Assembly: GCA_029782215.1 (NCBI GenBank)
Contig: JAKOVD010000204.1
Span: forward strand, 1 to 64,000
Reading direction: 5' to 3'
Length of the DNA: 64,000 nt
Origin: Chloroflexota bacterium
GTDB taxonomy: Bacteria; Chloroflexota; Anaerolineae; J102
Each line of letters begins with the position of its first letter. Within the stretch, counting starts at the first letter, position 1. Both the position numbers and the translations under genes were made by a program. This document shows positions 7,760 to 14,170 of the stretch, one piece after another. Under the pieces are notes generated by a model that made no database searches, was not told where the DNA came from, and worked only from the letters and a program-made list of their open reading frames with translations.

Positions 7760-8929
7760 TCAGTGCACGTCGGGTAGGTCGTACTCGCCGAGCTGCAGCG
7801 GGTACCGCCCGTACTCGCGCACGAGCTTGACGACGTAGTCGTAATTGGCGCCGGAGACGTTGGTGGGCACCGAGTGATCGGACTGGAAGATGAGACCGCC
7901 GCCCTTGGCTGCGTTCAGCTTGCGCAGGACGATCGGCTTGAGCTCTTCGGGGGTCAGGTCGGCCCAGTCGATCACGCTCATGTTGCCGCAGAAGCCGAAC
8001 TTGTGGCCGTACTGGCGGCGCAGATCGACGACGTCCAGCCCCGCCTTGGATTCGAGCGGGTTATAGGCGTCGATGCCGGTCTCGATGAAGTCGGGGATGA
8101 GGCGCTTGACATTGCCGCAGCCGTGGTAGATGACCGGCAGGTCGGCCTCGTGGCAGACGCGCACCATTTCCGCCAGGTAGGGCTTATAGTGCGTCCGCCA
8201 CCAGTCGGGGGCGAAGAAGACGTCCTTCTTGTAGGCGATGTCGCCCCAGATCACCATGCCGTCCAGCAGCCCGTCGGCGGCTTTGATCTGCGCCTTGAGG
8301 ATGCCGATGGCGAACTCCATCGTCCGCTCGATGAAGCGGGCGTACTCATCCGGGTACAGCGCCACCCAGAGCAGGTTGTTCTCCGGGCCGACGATGCGGG
8401 TCATGTACTCGTTCGCCTCGCAGACGCTGCCGAAAACGGCGAAATCGCGGTGCAGCCTTTTCACCGTTTCCACCCAGGGTGGGGAATTGCGCTCGTAGCC
8501 GTCGCCCACACCGGCGAGCTGGTTGTCGCCAGCGCTGAAGTAGCGGCGCTCGTCCCAGGGATCGTCAAACTGGAAACTCTCGGTCTGCTCGATGGAGGTC
8601 ACCCCGAACGCCAGCCACTCCGGCATGGGGTCGGCGAACTTCTTGCGCATCGTGGCTTCGAAGCCGGTCTTGACCACGACATCTTCCTCGGTCTCCTTTA
8701 GGACGTCGAACGGCTTGACGTGCGGGTCCATGTTCGGAATCGTGACCTGCCAGTCAAGGTCGTAGTACGTGTAGGGGCTGGCATCCTTGGGAAGTCCGAG
8801 TTCCTCGCGCCAGCGCGACACAAAGCTGCCCCAGAAGAAGTCGCTGACCGGCACGCGGTCCGCTTCCTGGTGGTTGAGCGCCCTGCGCATGCGGTCGACC
8901 TTGGCAAGGCAATTGGCGGTGCGTTCCAT
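7760..8929 (-). CDS. URO-D family corrinoid methyltransferase (B)
   Basis: This 389-residue paralogue has the N-terminal signature RMRRALNHQEADRVPV, the metal motif HGCG around residue 275 and a distal GGGLIFQSDHSV segment. It follows the mutarotase gene by 12 bases and precedes methyltransferase A by 23, so all three are surely cotranscribed. The start ATG at 8929 has a TGAGGACG ribosome site. The His-x-Cys pair suggests a thiol-ligated zinc that activates or accepts a methyl group, as known for MtaA-type enzymes. Its substrate is not evident from sequence. Confidence 0.9.
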   Translation of the reverse strand: MERTANCLAKVDRMRRALNHQEADRVPVSDFFWGSFVSRWREELGLPKDASPYTYYDLDWQVTIPNMDPHVKPFDVLKETEEDVVVKTGFEATMRKKFADPMPEWLAFGVTSIEQTESFQFDDPWDERRYFSAGDNQLAGVGDGYERNSPPWVETVKRLHRDFAVFGSVCEANEYMTRIVGPENNLLWVALYPDEYARFIERTMEFAIGILKAQIKAADGLLDGMVIWGDIAYKKDVFFAPDWWRTHYKPYLAEMVRVCHEADLPVIYHGCGNVKRLIPDFIETGIDAYNPLESKAGLDVVDLRRQYGHKFGFCGNMSVIDWADLTPEELKPIVLRKLNAAKGGGLIFQSDHSVPTNVSGANYDYVVKLVREYGRYPLQLGEYDLPDVH

Positions 8930-8941
8930 TTTGTTTCGTCC

Positions 8942-9265
8942 TCAGTCGGTGTGGAAAACTTCTTCCATGGTAGCCCACCATTCGCCTTCGCTTCGGGTGG
9001 GAATCGGCTGCTGCATGGGCATCATGATGTCCCACCACTTCTGTGTCATGGGATCGGCGGCCATTTTGGCCATATCGGCGTCGAAATCATCGCCAACATA
9101 CTCAAAATAGGCGAAAAGCATATGGTCTTTGTGATAGATCGAGTAGTTGCGGATATTGCACTGCGCGATCATATCCAGGACCCCAGGCCAGACGGCAGCA
9201 TGGTACTTCTTGTATTCCTCGAATACCTCGGGCTTGACGCCGATCAATTGGCCATAACGCTTCAT
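8942..9265 (-). CDS. rhaM: L-rhamnose mutarotase
   Basis: This is a 107-residue ferredoxin-like-fold sugar epimerase that interconverts alpha and beta anomers of L-rhamnose. Length and sequence fit RhaM/RhaU over the whole protein: an N-terminal MKRYGQLIGVKPE strand, an EYKKYHAAVWPGVL segment with the conserved His, NIRNYSIYHKD, and the C-terminal WWDIMMPMQQPIP block with the paired Trp residues. It has an AGGAGA ribosome site and lies between two methyltransferase genes. Together with the RhaD-like aldolase it points to a rhamnose-type 6-deoxyhexose as the sugar handled by the operon. Homologues sometimes act on other deoxysugars. Confidence 0.9.
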   Translation of the reverse strand: MKRYGQLIGVKPEVFEEYKKYHAAVWPGVLDMIAQCNIRNYSIYHKDHMLFAYFEYVGDDFDADMAKMAADPMTQKWWDIMMPMQQPIPTRSEGEWWATMEEVFHTD

Positions 9266-9293
9266 TTTTCTCTCCTGTGAGCAAATAGCAGGA

Positions 9294-9327
9294 AACGTTC
9301 AACTTTCAACGTTGAACGTTCAACGTT
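9294..9327. repeat. AACGTT-type repeat at gene junction
   Basis: AACGTTC/GAACGTT units alternate in both orientations over 34 bases and form overlapping hairpins. The run overlaps the 3' end of methyltransferase gene C, whose last codons and TGA stop (9322-9320) lie inside it. It uses the same hexamer as the run at 6449-6478. Confidence 0.6.
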
Positions 9328-10405
9328 TGTATGAACCGCATTCCTTGATGGTTTCGTACATGATGATGACGTTTTCGACGGGCGTCTCCGGCAGCAGGTA
9401 GTCGTGGCTCGGCGAGGCGATGAAACCGCCGCCCGGCATCATCGCTTCCAGTGTGTTGAGCGTGAGCTGCCTGGCGCCTTCGGGGCTGGCCTCGATCAGC
9501 GCCTGCGTATCGACGCAGCCCATGAAAGACATGTCCTTGCCGAAGTCCCGCTTGAGGCCATGCAGCTCCATGCCCGTGCAGAAGGGCTGCACCGACTGGA
9601 CGCCGTCGATGCCGGCGGCGATCATGTCGGGCAGAAGAAGCCGGATCGAGCCGTCGCAGTGCAGCACCACCAGCTTGCCGAACTCGTGGCCCAGATCGAC
9701 AAAGCGGCGCAGGTGCGGAAGGATGAACCGCCGGAAGAGCACCGGGCTGAGCATGGGGCCGGTCTGGGCGCCAAAGTCATTGCCGATGAAGAAGACATCG
9801 ATCGCGTCGCCGGCGGCCTCGAAGATGCGGCGGCTGACTTCCAGGTAGTAGTCTGCCGTGTAGCCCATGACCGCATCGACGATTTCAGGCTCGTCGTACA
9901 TCAGGTAGATGAGCCCGTCGAAATCCAGGAGGTCGATGGCGTCATGCCAGAAAGGCGACCAGTCGCCGCCCAGGATGGCGTATTCGCCGCCGTACCGGCG
10001 GGCATCGGCGCGCACCTGTGATACGTCCATCCACTCCGGGTCGGGCCAGGGATAGGCGTGCACCTGTTGAAGGCTGGCATGCCGGAGCGGGCTGCTGCGG
10101 GGCATGCCATAGCCGTAGCCATGCCGTTCCACGTCAAAGGGTGAGCGCCACGTCGAGCCAGGCGCCAGGTTCTCGAAGGGGGCGCGTTCGGCAGGTCCCG
10201 CATAGCTCGCATAGACGCGCCGGAAGTCATCTCCCAGGTAGTCGAGCAGCGCCTCGTCGTCGGCCAGGTGCAGGTGGGCGCGAGCCAGCTCCTTGAACTC
10301 GGGCGAGGCGCCCAGCCAGCAGGGCACGCGATCGGGCTCCTCATGCCTGAAGGCAGTCAGAACTCTTTCTCGGGAGGACAGGAGGCGGGTCGTGGAGGTG
10401 GTCAT
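9320..10405 (-). CDS. URO-D family methyltransferase (C)
   Basis: This 361-residue paralogue begins with RERVLTAFRHEEPDRVP, a clear URO-D methyltransferase signature. At the usual His-x-Cys zinc site it reads LHCDG, so the second ligand is Asp. The distal motif is GGGFIASPSHDYLLP, with a His. This pattern matches a sub-branch common in Firmicutes and Chloroflexota sugar and aromatic demethylation clusters, but the function of that branch is not settled. The gene starts 15 bases after the stop of the LacI fusion gene and has only a weak ribosome site. Its last codons lie in an AACGTT repeat. Confidence 0.88.
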   Translation of the reverse strand: MTTSTTRLLSSRERVLTAFRHEEPDRVPCWLGASPEFKELARAHLHLADDEALLDYLGDDFRRVYASYAGPAERAPFENLAPGSTWRSPFDVERHGYGYGMPRSSPLRHASLQQVHAYPWPDPEWMDVSQVRADARRYGGEYAILGGDWSPFWHDAIDLLDFDGLIYLMYDEPEIVDAVMGYTADYYLEVSRRIFEAAGDAIDVFFIGNDFGAQTGPMLSPVLFRRFILPHLRRFVDLGHEFGKLVVLHCDGSIRLLLPDMIAAGIDGVQSVQPFCTGMELHGLKRDFGKDMSFMGCVDTQALIEASPEGARQLTLNTLEAMMPGGGFIASPSHDYLLPETPVENVIIMYETIKECGSYKR

Positions 10406-10419
10406 CGCGAAGCTGGGCG

Positions 10420-12729
10420 CTAGTTGGCGGCGGCGGCTGGACTGACCATGGAGGTGTACACGCTTTGCGAGCGCGCCAGCGGTTCCGAGGCGCCATTCAG
10501 CGGCACGCCGCGGCCCAGGGCGCCATAGCGCCCGTACTTGTGCACGGCCTGGATCATGGCCACGAAGTTCTCCGGCGGGATGCCGTCGATGATGCTGGTC
10601 GAGGAGCCCAACACCCAGCCGCCGCCCGGACCCAGGCGCTCACAGTAGATACGGACCTTGTCTTCGATCTCGACTTTGCTGCCGTAGGCCAGGAGCATGG
10701 TGGGCATATTGCCGACGAAGGCCAGCTTGCCCTGCCAGCGCTGCTTGAGGGCGAAGATATCGTTGGACTTCGGCTCAATGGGATGGAGGATGTCGAAACC
10801 GATGCTGCTCAACAGGGGCACCACCTGCTGCAGACACCCGTCGCTGTGGAAGCCGACCAGCTTGCCGCGCTCTTTGGCCGGGGCCACCAGCCGTTCCATG
10901 CGGCGGGGGAAGATCTCCATGAACATGTCGGGCTGGATCAGCAGCCCGCCATGATGGGCGATGTCGTCGTTGATGAGTACGAAGGCCAGATCGTCGCTGA
11001 AGCGATCGCAGACGGCGCGCATGACCCGCTCCTGGTGCCGGAGCAGGATGTCCATCAGTCTTTCCAGGAAGGCGCGATCATCATGCACCCGATACAGGGC
11101 CTCGGTCATCCCGATGGCCAGCAGGGCGCTGTCGAAGAACGAGGTGAAGTTGGCGATGACGCCGACCCCTGTGCCCTGCGCTGCGCGCAGATAGCGCTCC
11201 AGGTAGTTAAGCTGGTCCAGCAGCGGCCGGGCCGGCTCCAGGTGATCGAGGTCGCTCCACGAACGCACCGTGCCGCCGACGTAGTGCTCGGTTCCATCCG
11301 AGGCGCGGCGGTAGACGTTGTTGGGCCGCCAGGTAAACTCGCAGCTCACCGCGTCCATGCCCAGGCGCTGGGCAAACTCCACGTGATCCTCGGGCGCGAT
11401 CGGCTGGACGCCCGCGCGGCTGTTGGTGATCTCGTAATCCAGCTCGTGTTCAAGCACATACTCGTAGACCGAGCGGCTGCTCACCCAGAACTCGAGATGC
11501 GGCACCCGGTCTGCCTCTTCAAATCGCAGCACCTTGAGAAGTCGATTGATGTCTGACTTGTCGGCGTCGACCTGGGCCAGCCGGCGTTCGGGCAGCTCAA
11601 GAGAGCTCCCGGTCACCGTCGCCGTTGCCATCCGCAGCGCTTCCGGGCTGAGCTTCTGCACCAGTTGGCTTTCGCTGCGCACCGGCGACGGTAAGGGCAG
11701 ACTAAAGCCGTCATTGACGCCCTGCAGAAGCCGGCTGCCACAGGAAAGGCGCACGATCAGCCGCGTTGGCAGGACAACATGGCGCGGCTGCAGGGGCACC
11801 TCCGAATCCAGGCGGCTGAGGAGAAGCTGGGCGGCGTTGACGCCGATCTCGTACACAGGCTGCGCCGCCACCGTGAAGAAAGGAAACACCGCCGAGCTGT
11901 GGGGCAGGTCGTCGAAACAGACCAGGGCGATGTCGTGTGGGACACGCAGACCCCGCTTCTCCAGCGCCGCGATCACCCCCACGGCGATCACATTGTTGGC
12001 GGCGAAAATGGCCGTCGGCTGCAAGCCCGAGTCCAGCAGCACGTGCATCTGATGCTCGCCGCTGGGGATGCGGAACTCGCCATACCGGATCAGCCGCTCG
12101 TCGAACGGCAGGCCGGCCTCGGCCAGGGCGATCCGGTAGCCGGCGACGCGGTCGTCGGCGGTGGTCGTGCCGGCCGGGCCAGTGATCATGGCGATATGGC
12201 GATGGCCGAGGCTGATCAGGTGCTGGACCAACGCCCGCGCTCCTGCCACCGAATCGCAGGCGACCGTGTCCACGTCCCAGCCGTTGATGCGGCGGTCGAT
12301 CACGACGGTGGGGACATCGTGACTGCGCAGCTTGGACACGTTCTTGGCGTCGGAATCGTAGGGGGCAATGATGACCCCATCCACCCGTTGGCCGATGACG
12401 ACGTCCAGGTAGCGCTGCTGCTTGGCCGGATTCTCATCCGTGTTGCACAGCAGGACGCTGTAACCCCAGCTTTGCGCTGCATCCTCCACCCCGCGGGCCA
12501 CCGTGGTCCAGAACTCATTCTCGATGTCCGGCACGATCAGGGCAAGCGAACGCGTGCGTTTGGAGCGCAGACTTTGCGCCACCCCGCTGGGCACGTAGCC
12601 TAGATCAGCAATCGCCTGTTCCACCCGCTGCTCCGTGGACACGCTCACGTTCCCGGTCTTGTTGATTACCCGGGAGACGGTCACCGGCGAAACGCCGGCT
12701 TTTCGTGCCACATCGCTGATAGTGGTCAC
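10420..12729 (-). CDS. LacI-family repressor fused to URO-D methyltransferase-like domain
   Basis: One uninterrupted 769-residue frame joins two full protein families. Residues 2-60 are a LacI DNA-binding domain (TISDVARKAGVSPVTVSRVIN and the YVPSGVAQSLR hinge). Residues 62-335 are the periplasmic-binding-like sensor core (LALIVPDIENEFW, GVIIAP, FAANN). A linker follows, and residues 394-735 are a complete URO-D domain (NRLLKVLRFEEADRVP, FHSDG at the metal site, GGGWVLGSSTSI distally). The distal His present in the three stand-alone paralogues is Thr here, so this copy may sense rather than catalyse. The start is a GTG at 12729 with a GGAG site. Its promoter carries the presumed LacI operator, suggesting autorepression. 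Confidence 0.92.
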   Translation of the reverse strand: MTTISDVARKAGVSPVTVSRVINKTGNVSVSTEQRVEQAIADLGYVPSGVAQSLRSKRTRSLALIVPDIENEFWTTVARGVEDAAQSWGYSVLLCNTDENPAKQQRYLDVVIGQRVDGVIIAPYDSDAKNVSKLRSHDVPTVVIDRRINGWDVDTVACDSVAGARALVQHLISLGHRHIAMITGPAGTTTADDRVAGYRIALAEAGLPFDERLIRYGEFRIPSGEHQMHVLLDSGLQPTAIFAANNVIAVGVIAALEKRGLRVPHDIALVCFDDLPHSSAVFPFFTVAAQPVYEIGVNAAQLLLSRLDSEVPLQPRHVVLPTRLIVRLSCGSRLLQGVNDGFSLPLPSPVRSESQLVQKLSPEALRMATATVTGSSLELPERRLAQVDADKSDINRLLKVLRFEEADRVPHLEFWVSSRSVYEYVLEHELDYEITNSRAGVQPIAPEDHVEFAQRLGMDAVSCEFTWRPNNVYRRASDGTEHYVGGTVRSWSDLDHLEPARPLLDQLNYLERYLRAAQGTGVGVIANFTSFFDSALLAIGMTEALYRVHDDRAFLERLMDILLRHQERVMRAVCDRFSDDLAFVLINDDIAHHGGLLIQPDMFMEIFPRRMERLVAPAKERGKLVGFHSDGCLQQVVPLLSSIGFDILHPIEPKSNDIFALKQRWQGKLAFVGNMPTMLLAYGSKVEIEDKVRIYCERLGPGGGWVLGSSTSIIDGIPPENFVAMIQAVHKYGRYGALGRGVPLNGASEPLARSQSVYTSMVSPAAAAN

Positions 12730-12769
12730 CTCAGACTCCGCATCGAGAGTGGGGGAACGTGCGAGTGCA

Positions 12770-12793
12770 AAATCGATATCATGATATCGATTT
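12770..12793. promoter_or_regulatory. Palindromic operator O1 of the LacI-URO-D regulator
   Basis: This is a perfect 24-bp palindrome with centre GATATC-ATGATATC and flanking AAATC/GATTT arms. It lies 41 bases upstream of the GTG of the fusion gene and just downstream of a promoter, where a bound repressor would block RNA polymerase. The right half and centre recur almost exactly at 13715-13740. An even-centred palindrome in this position is typical of LacI-family operators. Confidence 0.82.
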
Positions 12794-12804
12794 CATGTGA
12801 AGCA

Positions 12805-12833
12805 ACGATACAGGAAGACCCGCTCTTTGTCAA
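12805..12833 (-). promoter_or_regulatory. Sigma-70 promoter of the fusion gene
   Basis: On the minus strand TTGACA (12833-12828) is followed, after exactly 17 bases, by TATCGT (12810-12805). Operator O1 begins 11 bases further on, at the expected transcription start. The promoter sits within five bases of the stop codon of the aldolase gene, so the fusion and downstream genes can be transcribed independently of it. Confidence 0.75.
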
Positions 12834-12836
12834 GGC

Positions 12837-13661
12837 CTAGAAGACGTTCTGTTGGATGGAAAAAGCATTCGCGATGGTCCGTACTTCGTCAGGCGAAAGG
12901 CCGTCGCCTTGCTCGCCGTTGACGAGATTCAGGTATTCGTAGTGTGCAGCCGTCTCGGCATACTCGATGCGGTCGGCTGCCCGCTTGACCGACACATCGG
13001 ACCGGGCCATGACCCCGTGCTTAGCCCAGATCACGATGCGATGAACCCGCAGCTTGGCCACCGTCGCCGCCATCAGCTCAGGCGAGCCGGGAATATGGAA
13101 CGGCACCAGGCCGATGCCTTCGGGCAGATTGACGATCAGCTCCGGCTGCCAGCGCAGCAGGTGCTGGTTGAGATAGCTCTGGTCCCGGTAGCGCGGCACG
13201 TGGCTGAGATAGGTGATGTGGGGCGGTTGGGCGTGGATCAGGGCATGGAAGTTGGTGCCCGTGGCGCTGATCTGGTCGCGGTGCACGGCCAGGTGCGAGT
13301 TGAACTCGCTGGTCAGCCGGGCGAACAAGCGCCGCGGCGAGGTGTAGAGCTGGGCCGAACGCCCGTCGCCGCCGATGACGACGAAGCCCAGGTTGGCAAC
13401 GGGGTCCTGGATGATCTCGCGCAGCCGCCGCCCTGAACCCGTGACCAGGAAGGAGCCGCCGGCCAGCTCAGGGGCGGCCACGGGCAGCTCGATACTTTCC
13501 ATTTGCGGGAACCGGCGTCGCGGGTCGATCGGCCAACCGAGATAAACAGAGATGTTGCCTGCCGCCCCTTCGCTCGCATTGATTTCCGACAGTCGCTGCC
13601 CCGCCTCCCCTACCAGATTCAAAAGCTCGTCCACTTCCGGGAACGGTGCTTCAATGGTCAT
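12837..13661 (-). CDS. RhaD-like class II aldolase (rhamnulose-1-phosphate aldolase type)
   Basis: This 274-residue protein matches the length and layout of rhamnulose-1-phosphate aldolase, which splits rhamnulose 1-phosphate into glycerone phosphate and lactaldehyde. Recognisable parts are the GNISVYL segment, FLVTGSGRRLREI (phosphate site), DPVANLGFVVI, TSEFNSHLAVH with the catalytic Glu, and WAKHGVMARS with a metal-binding His. Where E. coli RhaD has a His-x-His metal pair, this protein has IHAQ, so the second ligand is Gln. It has a CAGGAGAG ribosome site and its own promoter/operator. No rhamnose isomerase or kinase is seen in the window. It is the first gene of the operon. The exact ketose phosphate is inferred. 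Confidence 0.85.
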   Translation of the reverse strand: MTIEAPFPEVDELLNLVGEAGQRLSEINASEGAAGNISVYLGWPIDPRRRFPQMESIELPVAAPELAGGSFLVTGSGRRLREIIQDPVANLGFVVIGGDGRSAQLYTSPRRLFARLTSEFNSHLAVHRDQISATGTNFHALIHAQPPHITYLSHVPRYRDQSYLNQHLLRWQPELIVNLPEGIGLVPFHIPGSPELMAATVAKLRVHRIVIWAKHGVMARSDVSVKRAADRIEYAETAAHYEYLNLVNGEQGDGLSPDEVRTIANAFSIQQNVF

Positions 13662-13714
13662 CGTCGCTCTCCTGCGGTGTCCGGCACCGCTTGGAATCGT
13701 CTGGCTTTGAGATG

Positions 13715-13740
13715 AAATACGATATCATGATATCGATTTC
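13715..13740. promoter_or_regulatory. Palindromic operator O2 before the aldolase gene
   Basis: The core CGATATCATGATATCG is palindromic and is flanked by GAAATA on the left and ATTTC on the right, so one extra base interrupts the left arm. It shares GATATCATGATATCGATTTC with O1. It begins 54 bases before the aldolase ATG and 11 bases after the -10 box of its promoter, the same arrangement as O1. Confidence 0.8.
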
Positions 13741-13750
13741 ATTGTGTTAC

Positions 13751-13779
13751 AGCATACGCCCGTTTGCTTGCTGTGTCAA
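13751..13779 (-). promoter_or_regulatory. Sigma-70 promoter of the aldolase gene
   Basis: On the minus strand a consensus TTGACA (13779-13774) is followed after 17 bases by TATGCT (13756-13751). Operator O2 covers the start point. This is one of the best promoter matches I see in the window and probably drives the whole 13-kb minus-strand unit. Confidence 0.78.
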
Positions 13780-13936
13780 TACCCTTTTCGCCTGCCAACG
13801 CCAATTTCCGTCTGCCAGCCGGCGAGGCAGGCCGCAGCGGCGAGCCGCGTTCCGCGCCTGCCGCCGCACCCACCCCATTGTTGACCCAAACCCCACGGAC
13901 TTGGAAGCATGAGTCGACCTGGTGCGACAACTGCCT

Positions 13937-14146
13937 CTGTCATTCTGAGGAACGAAGTGACGAAGAATCTGAGGGCCTCCCCTTGCGAAGTCCGCGGATT
14001 CTGCGCCCCCCCTGGAGACTCTCTCCCCCTATGTCACTGCGAACGAAGTGAAGCAGTCTCCAACGTGCCAGCTGGGGCTTGCGACGCAAGCATAGCTTGC
14101 GCGACTTGCTTACGGGGCTGGCGCCCTTCGCAATGACAAATGACAG
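13937..14146. repeat. MITE-like interspersed repeat with CTGTCATT ends
   Basis: The element starts with CTGTCATT and ends with AATGACAG, a terminal inverted repeat. Inside lie two units of a very widespread bacterial repeat type: one beginning CATTCTGAGGAACGAAGTGA and one beginning TGTCACTGCGAACGAAGTG. The latter relates to the GTCATTGCGAGCGAAGCGAA repeats seen in many genomes. No transposase is encoded. It fills the gap between the aldolase promoter and the sensor-kinase gene and separates two unrelated gene groups. Confidence 0.7.
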
Positions 14147-14170
14147 TCTGAATGATCGACGGTCGTCGTG

